Source of the DNA: an uncultured Streptococcus sp.
Lineage (GTDB): Bacteria > Bacillota > Bacilli > Lactobacillales > Aerococcaceae
Direction: 5' to 3'
Length of the DNA: 7,423 nt
NCBI GenBank assembly: GCA_916050055.1
Contig: CAJZJY010000050.1
Coordinates: 1-7,423 of the forward strand
In this document: piece after piece, positions 1 to 6,333 of the stretch
Layout of the letters: each line of letters opens with the position of its first letter
Position numbering within the stretch: the first letter of the stretch is position 1
Notes under the pieces: model-generated
What the model saw: only the letters and a program-made list of their open reading frames with translations
Databases searched by the model: none
Told to the model about the DNA's origin: nothing
Translations under genes and position numbers: made by a program

Positions 1-1
1 A

Positions 2-625
2 CGATGGTATAAAGAAGAAAAAGAGACGATTACACCAGCTTGGTTTAGTAGTGTTGTGAATGAATTCCAGGCATGGGCTAATAGACAAGATGAATCTGTG
101 AAAGGACATTGGGTAGGCCTTTTCAATGGAGCTAAGTCGACAGCGGCTTTAGAAGATGAGCTCGTTTCCTTGTGGGAATTTACCACGGTTGAAGACTGTG
201 AACCTCTTTCAAGATTAGTTTTAATGAAATGGGTGTGTGATGTCTTTGAGGACTCTGAAAATTTCCCAATCACTTATGGATGGTTTGCAAAAATGTTTGA
301 ATGGATTTCTCATGAAACGATTTCCGTTCAAGAGACCGTTCGACTATTTGAAAAAGGATTAAAGCGAACAGAGATTGCACGCCTTCGTAAACTCAAAGAG
401 AGTACGATTAACGATCATCTATTAAAGCATTTATTACTTACAAAAGATGCGTTTTATAAACGTGTGGAAGAAAGCTCTGTAGCCAAACAATATAAAATGC
501 TATTTAACGATGGAGTTTATCCAAAATATAAAGTAGCCAAAGAACAATTTGAAGCTGAAGGGAAGAAAATGGATTTCTTCTTATTCAGATACTATCAAAT
601 TAAAGCCTTAAAGGAGCGTGAATGA
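2..625 (+). CDS. ypbB: YpbB-like helix-turn-helix protein, 5' truncated by window edge
   Basis: The frame is open from base 2 to the TGA at 623-625 (207 residues visible), so the true start lies to the left; the GTG at 56 is internal and lacks an SD. From about residue 107 (VQETVRLFEKG, then TEIARLRKLKESTINDHL) it has the signature of the HTH_40 helix-turn-helix domain, known from the C-terminus of some RecQ helicases and from Bacillus YpbB. The part before it is alpha-helical in character with several Trp residues and no motif I recognise. The Lys/Glu-rich C-terminus (VAKEQFEAEGKKMDFFLFRYY) fits the usual end of this domain. Its last codons overlap the SD of recQ, so the two are translationally coupled. 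A cytoplasmic nucleic-acid-binding role beside RecQ is inferred from domain and position. The YpbB name rests on the domain, the recQ neighbour and gene order. Its biochemical function is not known to me. Confidence 0.8.
   Translation, partial: RWYKEEKETITPAWFSSVVNEFQAWANRQDESVKGHWVGLFNGAKSTAALEDELVSLWEFTTVEDCEPLSRLVLMKWVCDVFEDSENFPITYGWFAKMFEWISHETISVQETVRLFEKGLKRTEIARLRKLKESTINDHLLKHLLLTKDAFYKRVEESSVAKQYKMLFNDGVYPKYKVAKEQFEAEGKKMDFFLFRYYQIKALKERE
611..616 (+). promoter_or_regulatory. Ribosome binding site deciding the recQ start
   Basis: AAGGAG lies inside the end of the upstream gene. It is 10 bases before ATG 627 but only 1 base before the in-frame GTG at 618, so ATG 627 is the better start. 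The SD and start overlap the upstream stop region, which is typical of translational coupling. Confidence 0.7.
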
Positions 626-626
626 C

Positions 627-2000
627 ATGGATCCAATATTGAATCGATTTGGATATAAGGAGTTCCGAGAAGGTCAAAAAGAAGTCATCACGTCTCTTGA
701 AGAAGGGCATGATGCGATTGCGATTTTACCAACGGGGAATGGGAAATCATTTATCTACCAATATATTGGAATCAAGGAAAAATGCAGAGTCGTGATTGTG
801 TCTCCGCTAATTGCCTTAATGGTGGATCAAGTTGCTAGTTTAAAAGAGCTAGGAATTCATAGAGTAGTGGCCATCACGTCTCTTATGTCAGAGTCTGAGA
901 AGAATTATATTTTAAGTACGTTAAATGAGTATCAATTTATTTTTGTTTCTCCGGAGATGCTACAAGCACCAAGATTCTTTAAGCAATTATCGAAGCTTGA
1001 AATAGGCTTACTCGTTGTCGATGAGGCGCATTGTATATCACAGTGGGGATATGACTTTAGAAGTGATTATCTATTTATCGGTAAGATGAGAAAGAGTTTG
1101 AAAAATCCTAGAACGTTGGCGTTAACTGCAACGGCTACGACACAAGTGATTCATGATATTTATACTTTCTTAGGGCTGGATAAGAACAAAACAACTTATT
1201 TCCAAGGGCATGCCTTCTTGAAGAACCGTGAAATTGATGTCATTTCGGTTGAAGGACTTCGCAGTAAGATGCTCTCTGAATTGTTGAAGCGTGTGGACTT
1301 TCCTTGTATCGTTTACGCTGCGACAATTAAAGAAATTGAAGGGCTGAAAGAGGCGCTGCTAGGAGAAGGCTTTACAAAAATAGATACCTTCCACTCCAAA
1401 AGACATAGTAGTGATCGTCAAACGATTCAACAGAAATTCTTTAGAGGAGAAGTGAATATCTTATTAGCAACGAGTGCTTTTGGAATGGGAATTAACCAGT
1501 CAAATATTCGTACGATTATTCATTACCAGCTGCCTCAAACACTTGAAGATTATGTGCAGCAAATTGGCCGAGCTGGAAGAGACTTGCAGTTTAGTCGTTG
1601 CATTGCCTTTGTTCATCCGGATGATTTTCCTCAGATGAGCCGCAAAATCGAACGGTCCTATGAAGTGGAGGACGTGGAAGAAACGGAACTGCATCAAAAT
1701 ATAAAAGAAATTGCAGAGGCTTTTCATTGGAATAATGATCAAAAGAATGAATTTATCAAGATGCAGCGGGGGCGTAAATTAAAGCAATTGCGACAGATTG
1801 AAGAATTTGCGACCACGAGTCAGTGCAAAGAACAGTACTTAGCACAGTTCTTTGGAGAAAATCGAACAGAGCCGTGTGGAAAGTGTAGTAGTTGCAGACA
1901 TCTTGATCTATTTCTGCTGGATGTAACTGAAAATTGGAATGAAGAAGAAAATGGCAAAAACACCTTTGAAGAAAGCTTTAAAATTTTATTTAATCTATGA
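627..2000 (+). CDS. recQ: ATP-dependent DNA helicase RecQ, short (RecS-like) form
   Basis: A 457-residue superfamily 2 helicase that unwinds DNA 3'-5' in recombination and replication-fork repair (family knowledge). Visible motifs: motif 0 (FGYKEFREGQ, 8-17), Walker A PTGNGKS (35-41), motif Ia (SPLIALMVDQ), DEAH box DEAHCISQWGYDFR (132-145), TATAT (167-171), motif V ATSAFGMGIN (281-290) and motif VI QIGRAGRD (312-319). Four cysteines at 400, 417, 420 and 423 have the C-x16-C-x2-C-x2-C spacing of the RecQ zinc site (EPCGKCSSC). The protein ends about 34 residues later, so the winged-helix and HRDC domains of long RecQ are absent, as in Bacillus RecS. Walker A has Asn where relatives usually carry Thr, Gly or Ser. 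Start ATG 627 is chosen on SD spacing. The upstream YpbB-like gene overlaps and is probably cotranscribed; the stop codon sits in a terminator-like hairpin. Confidence 0.95.
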   Translation: MDPILNRFGYKEFREGQKEVITSLEEGHDAIAILPTGNGKSFIYQYIGIKEKCRVVIVSPLIALMVDQVASLKELGIHRVVAITSLMSESEKNYILSTLNEYQFIFVSPEMLQAPRFFKQLSKLEIGLLVVDEAHCISQWGYDFRSDYLFIGKMRKSLKNPRTLALTATATTQVIHDIYTFLGLDKNKTTYFQGHAFLKNREIDVISVEGLRSKMLSELLKRVDFPCIVYAATIKEIEGLKEALLGEGFTKIDTFHSKRHSSDRQTIQQKFFRGEVNILLATSAFGMGINQSNIRTIIHYQLPQTLEDYVQQIGRAGRDLQFSRCIAFVHPDDFPQMSRKIERSYEVEDVEETELHQNIKEIAEAFHWNNDQKNEFIKMQRGRKLKQLRQIEEFATTSQCKEQYLAQFFGENRTEPCGKCSSCRHLDLFLLDVTENWNEEENGKNTFEESFKILFNL

Positions 2001-2019
2001 TTAAATAGAGTGATTTTTT
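1983..2019 (+). terminator. AT-rich terminator-like hairpin over the recQ stop codon
   Basis: Bases 1983-1995 pair with 1999-2011 (13 pairs including two G-T), with the three-base loop TAT, and a run of six T follows at 2014-2019. The TGA stop (1998-2000) lies in the loop and right arm. The stem has almost no G-C, so it is weak as an intrinsic terminator; reading it as the end of the ypbB-recQ unit is an inference from the T run and the promoter sites that follow. Confidence 0.5.
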
Positions 2020-2025
2020 GAGAAA

Positions 2026-2037
2026 TTATGCTACAAT
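2026..2037 (+). promoter_or_regulatory. Possible extended -10 promoter (distal) for the LysM gene
   Basis: TTATGCTACAAT contains TACAAT (2032-2037) preceded by the extended element TGC. The -35 region is poor (GTGATT at 2010-2015, 16-base spacing) and lies within the T run of the recQ hairpin. It would start RNA near 2043. Confidence 0.35.
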
Positions 2038-2054
2038 AGTACTAAAGTAAAAGT

Positions 2055-2083
2055 TTGCCCTGAGTGTAAGAATATGCTATATT
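2055..2083 (+). promoter_or_regulatory. Likely promoter of the LysM gene
   Basis: TTGCCC (2055-2060), 17 bases, then TATATT (2078-2083) with TGC just before it as an extended -10. The predicted RNA start is near 2090, giving a leader of about 45 bases before ATG 2136. A 7-base inverted repeat (2074-2080 and 2104-2110) overlaps the -10. Confidence 0.55.
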
Positions 2084-2135
2084 GTGTAATGAATTGACTG
2101 AGGATAGCATTGGGTCAAATTAGGAGGATTTTTGA

Positions 2136-2711
2136 ATGAGCGATAACTTTAATAATAATGAAGATTTAAATCAAACAGAAGAACAACCATGGGAAAGAAA
2201 ATTTGGAGAAGATGAGAATTTAAAGAATCGTCAATTCTCTCGTAGTGCTAGAAACTCAGGTGGGAAAGCAGTAGCACCATTATCAAATGTTTTATTATTT
2301 GTATTTTTAATTGTAATTGTAGCACCAGTATTATTTATGATGTGGTTCTCAATTAGCAATAATAGTAACCAAGTAAAACCAAGAACAGCTGATGATGTAA
2401 TGTTAACGAAGACTGTTGAAACTACAACAGCAACTCCAGAAACAACAGCTGCTACAACAAAACAAGAGGCTACAACTACAGCTAACGAAGCAACAACGAC
2501 AGCTCCTCGTCAAGCTCAGACAACACAACAAACACCAACTACTCAAGCGCAACAACAAAACGGTAACTATGGTTCTTACACAGTTAAAGCTGGAGATACT
2601 TTATACCGTATCGCAGTAAATCATGGTATGGATGTTGCAACATTAAAACAAATTAATGGTCTTACAGGAGATAATATTGCTCCAGGTACTACATTAAAAG
2701 TAGCACAATAA
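2136..2711 (+). CDS. Membrane-anchored LysM domain protein (EF1546/SAG1386-like, YpbE-like)
   Basis: 191 residues: an acidic, Asn-rich cytoplasmic tail (1-30) followed by a basic patch (RQFSRSARNSGGK, 32-44), one hydrophobic membrane segment at about 50-73, a Thr/Ala/Gln-rich linker (about 84-141), and a single C-terminal LysM domain (147-190; YTVKAGDTLYRIA then INGLTGDNI and PGTTLKV). Positive charges before the segment predict N-in, C-out topology with LysM outside, binding peptidoglycan; no cleavage site is evident, so it should stay anchored. No catalytic domain is present. Lactobacillales carry a similar surface-associated protein beside cmk, and Bacillus YpbE near recQ has a comparable layout (recalled, not searched). 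Its role in envelope or division is unknown to me. SD AGGAGG at 2122-2127 is 8 bases before ATG. It is likely monocistronic, or read through into cmk. Confidence 0.9.
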   Translation: MSDNFNNNEDLNQTEEQPWERKFGEDENLKNRQFSRSARNSGGKAVAPLSNVLLFVFLIVIVAPVLFMMWFSISNNSNQVKPRTADDVMLTKTVETTTATPETTAATTKQEATTTANEATTTAPRQAQTTQQTPTTQAQQQNGNYGSYTVKAGDTLYRIAVNHGMDVATLKQINGLTGDNIAPGTTLKVAQ

Positions 2712-2729
2712 TACACGACTAAAATACAA

Positions 2730-2766
2730 GAAGTCTGAGACGCAAGACGTTTCAGGCTTTCTTTTT
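2730..2766 (+). terminator. Rho-independent terminator after the LysM gene
   Basis: AGTCTGAGACG (2732-2742), loop CAAGA, CGTTTCAGGCT (2748-2758): 11 pairs with two G-T wobbles, extendable by an A-T and a G-T pair, followed by TTTCTTTTT. It ends just 3 bases before the cmk SD. Confidence 0.85.
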
Positions 2767-2769
2767 GAG

Positions 2770-2775
2770 AAGGAG
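2770..2775 (+). promoter_or_regulatory. Ribosome binding site deciding the cmk start
   Basis: AAGGAG stands 7 bases before ATG 2783. The in-frame TTG at 2765 lies upstream of this SD and within the terminator tail, so it is rejected as a start. Confidence 0.85.
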
Positions 2776-2782
2776 AGAGAGT

Positions 2783-3448
2783 ATGCAAGTTGCAATTGAT
2801 GGACCAGCTTCGTCTGGTAAAAGTACAATTTCGAAACTAATTGCTAAAGAAACAAATTTTCTTTATTTAGATACAGGCGCGATGTATCGTGCGACTACAT
2901 TAGCGTTTTTAAGAAATCATATTTCTGTCGATGATGAAAAGGCGATTGCAGAATTATTAGAGCATTTAGACATCAGTTTTAAAAATACTGAAGATGGCCA
3001 ACTTGTCTTCTTAAATGGAGAAGATGTCACACGTGAAATTCGTGATCTTGAAGTGACTAGAAATGTATCTGAAGTTTCAGCAATTAAAGCAGTTCGAGTG
3101 AAGCTTGTACAAATGCAAAGAGAGATTGCTGAAAATCATTCGATTATTATGGATGGTCGAGATATCGGGACAGTGGTACTTCCTAATGCTGAATTAAAGA
3201 TTTTCTTAGTAGCTTCTGTTAAAGAACGCGCCCTTCGCCGTTTTAGAGAAAACCAAGAGAAGGGTATTGAGTTATCTTTAGAAAAATTAGAAGAAGAAAT
3301 CGCTCATCGTGACTTTTTAGATAGCACTCGTAAGGAGTCTCCTTTGAAAAAAGCGGATGATGCAATTGAAATCGATACAACAAGCCTATCAATTCAAGAA
3401 GTCGTTTCTAAAATTACGAATCTTATCCAAGAAAAGTTAACGAATTAA
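2783..3448 (+). CDS. cmk: Cytidylate kinase (CMP/dCMP kinase)
   Basis: A 221-residue cytosolic kinase that transfers phosphate from ATP to CMP or dCMP, recycling pyrimidine nucleotides from RNA turnover and feeding CDP and dCTP pools (family knowledge). The P-loop GPASSGKST is at 7-15, the nucleotide-binding LDTGAMYR at 29-36, the family signature [11 protein letters not shown] at 124-134, and the LID and C-terminal block [13 protein letters not shown] at 176-188 followed by DDAIEIDTT at 192-200. Length matches full-length bacterial Cmk and no key residue is missing. ATG 2783 has a good SD; the protein then begins [11 protein letters not shown] as usual. A strong terminator ends 16 bases upstream and I see no promoter in between, so expression probably depends on readthrough. 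rpsA follows after 131 bases, the cmk-rpsA pairing common in many bacteria. Confidence 0.97.
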   Translation: MQVAIDGPASSGKSTISKLIAKETNFLYLDTGAMYRATTLAFLRNHISVDDEKAIAELLEHLDISFKNTEDGQLVFLNGEDVTREIRDLEVTRNVSEVSAIKAVRVKLVQMQREIAENHSIIMDGRDIGTVVLPNAELKIFLVASVKERALRRFRENQEKGIELSLEKLEEEIAHRDFLDSTRKESPLKKADDAIEIDTTSLSIQEVVSKITNLIQEKLTN

Positions 3449-3452
3449 CCAG

Positions 3453-3533
3453 ATTTTACACAAAAACACTAGAATTCGTTTTCATTTAGTGGTATGATTG
3501 TAAGTGGATAAAAAGTTTTATTTTACACAAAAA
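3453..3533 (+). repeat. Pair of 14-base direct repeats in the cmk-rpsA gap
   Basis: The identical sequence ATTTTACACAAAAA occurs at 3453-3466 and 3520-3533, 67 bases apart start to start. They bracket the promoter-like site at 3490-3498. Each copy can fold as a tiny TTTT/AAAA hairpin, and the second forms the inner part of the rpsA leader hairpin. Confidence 0.7.
3490..3498 (+). promoter_or_regulatory. Possible extended -10 promoter of rpsA
   Basis: TGGTATGAT gives TATGAT (3493-3498) with the TG extension. The best -35 at 17-base spacing is TAGAAT (3470-3475), which is weak. A start near 3505 would give a leader of about 75 bases carrying the hairpin at 3512-3542. Confidence 0.4.
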
Positions 3534-3542
3534 TCAAACTTT
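3512..3542 (+). promoter_or_regulatory. AT-rich hairpin in the rpsA leader
   Basis: AAAGTTT (3512-3518) pairs with AAACTTT (3536-3542); after a T-C mismatch, ATTTT (3520-3524) pairs with AAAAT (3530-3534) around loop ACACA. That is 12 pairs, ending 24 bases before the SD. No T run follows, so it is not a terminator. A regulatory role in S1 synthesis is speculative. Confidence 0.45.
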
Positions 3543-3566
3543 ATGTTCGCATGAATTGTCGCGCTT

Positions 3567-3572
3567 AGGAGG
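3567..3572 (+). promoter_or_regulatory. Ribosome binding site deciding the rpsA start
   Basis: AGGAGG is 7 bases before ATG 3580. The in-frame TTG at 3556 is upstream of the SD and would add eight unlikely residues, so ATG 3580 is taken. Confidence 0.9.
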
Positions 3573-3579
3573 AAGTCAC

Positions 3580-4773
3580 ATGTCAGAATTACAAACAATG
3601 CAAGATGCGCTCGATATCGTTAAAGATATTCAAATCGGAGATTTAGTACAAGGTGAAGTATTAACTCTACAAGATAAACAAGCCATCGTCGGAATTATCG
3701 GTGGAGGAGTTGAAGGGGTTATTCCTTTCAATGAATTATCAACATCACCAGTAGAACGTGTAGAAGACGTTTTAGCTGTTGGGGATGTTGTTGATTTAGT
3801 AGTCATCAAACAAATCAAAGATAAAGAAAATGGAAGTTTCTTACTTTCTAAAAAACGTGTAGATGCACGTAAAGTTTGGGAAGAAATTCAAGCTAAATTC
3901 GATAACAAAGAAATCATCGAAGCTCCAGTTGTGGATGCTGTTAAAGGTGGTTTAGTAGTGGATGCAGGAGTTCGTGCTTTCGTACCAGCTTCAATGGTAT
4001 CAGACCACTATGTTGATAACTTAGCTCAATTCAAAGGCCAAACATTAGCTTTTGAAATCGTTGAAATCGAACCAAGCGAAAATCGTTTAATCTTATCACG
4101 TAAAAACTTAGTTGCAGCTGAAAAAGCAGCTAAGCGTGCAGCTGTATTTGAAGCAATTCAAGAAGGTTCTGTAGTGACTGGTAAAGTAGCTCGATTAACA
4201 AACTTCGGTGCATTCATCGACTTAGGTGGTGTGGATGGTTTAGTTCACATCTCTCAAATCTCTCACGAGCACGTTGCGAAAGCAAGCGACAAATTAAAAG
4301 TTGGCGAAGAAGTTCAAGCTAAAGTAATCTCTGTGGATCCAGAAAGCGGACGTGTATCATTATCAATCAAAGATACATTAGCAGGACCATGGGATAACAT
4401 TGAAGAACGTGCAGCTGTTGGTTCTGTATTAGATGGTTTAGTAAAACGTCTAACTACATTTGGAGCATTTGTTGAATTATTCCCTGGAGTAGAAGGATTA
4501 GTTCACATCTCACAAATTGCTCACCAACATATTGCAACACCACACGAAGTTCTTAAAGAAGGTCAAGAAGTTCAAGTGAAAGTTCTTGAAGTTCATCCAG
4601 AACAACAACGTATTTCTTTAAGTATTAAAGCTTTACAAGAAGCTCCAAAACCTGAAAAAGAAGAAGTTGAAGAAGTGGTTGAAGAAACTTACGAATTACC
4701 TGAAGAAGATGTTTCATTCTCTTTAGCGGATCGTTTAGGTGATCAACTTTCTGAACTTAAAGTTGAAGAATAA
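3580..4773 (+). CDS. rpsA: Ribosomal protein S1-type RNA-binding protein, four S1 domains
   Basis: 397 residues with four S1 (OB-fold) domains at about 19-92, 107-175, 196-264 and 281-350, and a Glu-rich acidic tail (351-397). Domains 3 and 4 carry the canonical RNA-binding face ([19 protein letters not shown] and TFGAFVEL...VEGLVHISQ), while domains 1 and 2 lack that aromatic pattern, as is usual for S1 proteins, where the first domains serve ribosome contact. The protein is shorter than the six-domain E. coli S1 and matches the four-domain form of Firmicutes (YpfD-like), whose need for translation is less strict (family knowledge). Codon choice is strongly restricted (GAA, AAA, CGT, TTA, GTT), more uniform than in recQ, which suggests high expression. 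It lies between cmk and der and ends in a perfect terminator. Confidence 0.95.
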   Translation: MSELQTMQDALDIVKDIQIGDLVQGEVLTLQDKQAIVGIIGGGVEGVIPFNELSTSPVERVEDVLAVGDVVDLVVIKQIKDKENGSFLLSKKRVDARKVWEEIQAKFDNKEIIEAPVVDAVKGGLVVDAGVRAFVPASMVSDHYVDNLAQFKGQTLAFEIVEIEPSENRLILSRKNLVAAEKAAKRAAVFEAIQEGSVVTGKVARLTNFGAFIDLGGVDGLVHISQISHEHVAKASDKLKVGEEVQAKVISVDPESGRVSLSIKDTLAGPWDNIEERAAVGSVLDGLVKRLTTFGAFVELFPGVEGLVHISQIAHQHIATPHEVLKEGQEVQVKVLEVHPEQQRISLSIKALQEAPKPEKEEVEEVVEETYELPEEDVSFSLADRLGDQLSELKVEE

Positions 4774-4795
4774 CATTCAAATAAAAGTTAAGTGG

Positions 4796-4826
4796 AAATA
4801 GTCTGGACTGGTTCCAGACTATTTTT
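4796..4826 (+). terminator. Rho-independent terminator after rpsA
   Basis: AAATAGTCTGGA (4796-4807) pairs perfectly with TCCAGACTATTT (4813-4824) over a five-base CTGGT loop, with T run 4822-4826 merging into the right arm. It is the cleanest hairpin of the window and lies 17 bases before the der SD. Confidence 0.9.
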
Positions 4827-4843
4827 ATGATAGAATTAGAGAA

Positions 4844-4850
4844 AAGGAGG
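4844..4850 (+). promoter_or_regulatory. Ribosome binding site deciding the der start
   Basis: AAGGAGG is 6 bases before ATG 4857. The in-frame ATG at 4827 lies upstream of this SD, directly after the terminator, so it is rejected; from ATG 4857 the protein starts [13 protein letters not shown] as expected of Der. Confidence 0.9.
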
Positions 4851-4856
4851 AATAGT

Positions 4857-6170
4857 ATGTCAACACCAGTTATTGCCGTTGTAGGAAGACCAAATGTCGG
4901 AAAATCTACAATTTTTAACCGTATTGTCGGAGAACGTATCTCTATCGTAGAAGATATCGCCGGAGTCACTCGTGACCGTATCTATTCTGAAGGTGAGTGG
5001 TTAGGGCACTCCTTTAATATTATTGATACAGGTGGAATTGATATTACGGATGAACCGTTTATGTCAAACATCCGTATGCAAGCAGAAATTGCGATGGAAG
5101 AAGCCGATGTGATTATCTTTCTAACAAGTGTAAAAGAGGGCGTAACAACGACTGATGAACACATTGCAAAATTACTCTATCGTACAAATAAGCCAGTTTT
5201 ACTTGCTGTTAATAAAGTAGATAATCCTGAATTACGTTCTGAAATTTTTGATTTCTATTCATTAGGATTCGGTGAGCCATTCCCAATTTCTGGAAGTCAT
5301 GGATTAGGGCTTGGAGATTTATTAGATGCAGCAGTAAAAGCCTTCCCGGAAGAGAATGATGACGAAGAAGATAAAGATGTGATTAAGTTTAGTTTTATTG
5401 GTCGTCCAAACGTAGGAAAATCAAGCTTAGTGAATGCAATGCTTGGAGAAGAGCGTGTCATTGTATCTAATGTTGCTGGAACGACTCGTGATGCCATCGA
5501 TACGACATTTGAAGACGAAGAAGGTACTATCTTCAAGATGATTGATACTGCCGGTATTCGTAAGAAAGGCCGTGTCTTTGAATCAACTGAAAAATATAGT
5601 GTCTTACGTGCCTTAAGAGCGATTGAGCGAAGCGACATTGTTTGTGTGGTCTTGAATGCCGAAGAGGGAATTCAAGAACAAGATAAGAAGATTGCGGGAT
5701 ATGCTCATGAAGCGGGTAAGGGTGTCGTTATTTTAGTGAATAAATGGGATACGCTTGAAAAAGATAATTCGACTTATAAAGAATTTGAAGATAAGATTCG
5801 TCAAGAGTTCTTATACTTATCTTATGCTCCTATTATTTTTGTATCTGCGAAGACAAAACAACGTCTTACAAAAATCCCACCAATCTTAAAAGAGATTCAT
5901 GAAGTTCGTTCACGTCGTATTTCATCTTCTGTATTGAATGATGTATTAATGGATGCGATTGCGATGAACCCAACTCCAACGGATAAAGGGAACCGCTTGA
6001 AGATTTACTATATGACGCAAGTAGCGATTCAACCACCAACATTTGTCACATTTGTAAATGACGTTGAATTGATGCATTTCTCATATGAACGTTTCTTAGA
6101 AAACCGAATTCGCTCAGCATTTGGCTTCGAGGGAACACCAATTCATATGATTACGCGCCAAAGAAAGTAA
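4857..6170 (+). CDS. der: Ribosome biogenesis GTPase Der (EngA)
   Basis: A 437-residue essential GTPase with two tandem G domains and a C-terminal KH-like domain, required for assembly of the 50S subunit (family knowledge). G domain 1: P-loop GRPNVGKST (10-18), DTGG (57-60), NKVD (119-122) and a G5-like SGSHGLG (145-151). An acidic linker ([10 protein letters not shown], 165-174) joins G domain 2: GRPNVGKSS (182-190), VAGTTRD (206-212), DTAG (230-233), NKWD (295-298) and SAK (330-332). The KH-like domain occupies about 350-437 and includes [13 protein letters not shown]. Length equals the family norm, about 436 in Bacillus (recalled). A strong terminator ends 30 bases upstream and no promoter is visible between, so der is probably served by readthrough from rpsA. 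No clear terminator follows; transcripts could run on into hup. Confidence 0.98.
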   Translation: MSTPVIAVVGRPNVGKSTIFNRIVGERISIVEDIAGVTRDRIYSEGEWLGHSFNIIDTGGIDITDEPFMSNIRMQAEIAMEEADVIIFLTSVKEGVTTTDEHIAKLLYRTNKPVLLAVNKVDNPELRSEIFDFYSLGFGEPFPISGSHGLGLGDLLDAAVKAFPEENDDEEDKDVIKFSFIGRPNVGKSSLVNAMLGEERVIVSNVAGTTRDAIDTTFEDEEGTIFKMIDTAGIRKKGRVFESTEKYSVLRALRAIERSDIVCVVLNAEEGIQEQDKKIAGYAHEAGKGVVILVNKWDTLEKDNSTYKEFEDKIRQEFLYLSYAPIIFVSAKTKQRLTKIPPILKEIHEVRSRRISSSVLNDVLMDAIAMNPTPTDKGNRLKIYYMTQVAIQPPTFVTFVNDVELMHFSYERFLENRIRSAFGFEGTPIHMITRQRK

Positions 6171-6209
6171 AAAAATTCATATAACCCTTATAAAACAAGA
6201 TATAAAACA

Positions 6210-6238
6210 TTGAAACTATAGAGGTTGAATGGTATAAT
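6210..6238 (+). promoter_or_regulatory. Strong sigma-A-type promoter of hup
   Basis: TTGAAA (6210-6215), exactly 17 bases, consensus TATAAT (6233-6238) with the TGG extension at 6230-6232. The stretch upstream of the -35 (about 6171-6209) is A/T-rich, resembling an UP element. RNA should start near 6244-6246, giving a leader of about 90 bases. This is the closest match to consensus in the window, fitting an abundant nucleoid protein. Confidence 0.9.
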
Positions 6239-6243
6239 CTAGA

Positions 6244-6270
6244 GGAAATCAAAACTAATTTTCGATTTCC
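6244..6270 (+). promoter_or_regulatory. 5'-end hairpin of the hup mRNA
   Basis: GGAAATC (6244-6250) pairs with GATTTCC (6264-6270); with one bulged C (6263), AAAA (6251-6254) also pairs with TTTT (6259-6262), leaving the tetraloop CTAA. It begins at the predicted transcription start. No T run follows, so it is not a terminator. By position it may shield the mRNA 5' end from decay (inference). Confidence 0.55.
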
Positions 6271-6318
6271 AGATAAGTTGGACCACTCAACGAACTCTGA
6301 TAGAAATTCTTATTTGAC

Positions 6319-6326
6319 GGAGGTGA
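6319..6326 (+). promoter_or_regulatory. Extended ribosome binding site of hup
   Basis: GGAGGTGA matches eight bases of the 16S rRNA anti-SD, 7 bases before ATG 6334. It is the longest SD match in the window, consistent with high translation of HU. Confidence 0.85.
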
Positions 6327-6333
6327 AACTAAA

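Noticed and set aside
2094..2122. TTGACT as a -35 for another LysM promoter
   Set aside because: At proper spacing there is no acceptable -10, and the start would fall at or past the SD.
2416..2619. Gln/Leu-rich 67-residue open frame inside the LysM gene
   Set aside because: It is the out-of-frame reading of the Thr/Ala/Gln codon-repetitive linker (ACA/CAA runs), with no SD.
3467..3491. Hairpin CACTA...TAGTG as terminator of cmk
   Set aside because: Short stem with an 11-base loop and no T run after it; it also overlaps the likely rpsA -10.
3543..3568. Two overlapping mini-frames before rpsA (ATG TTC GCA TGA, then ATG AAT TGT CGC GCT TAG), the second ending in the SD
   Set aside because: Neither has an SD and frames of three and five codons are common by chance; leader-peptide control is not supported.
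5297..5638. 113-residue open frame on the minus strand within der
   Set aside because: Ser-rich antisense shadow of a clearly coding der G domain, with no SD. The other minus-strand frames (1500-1742, 3630-3818, 4757-4969, 4982-5164, 6442-6633, 7181-7366) are rejected for the same reason.
6171..6209. Terminator after der
   Set aside because: Only a 5-pair TATAA/TTATA stem with no T run; the A/T richness is better read as upstream promoter context for hup.
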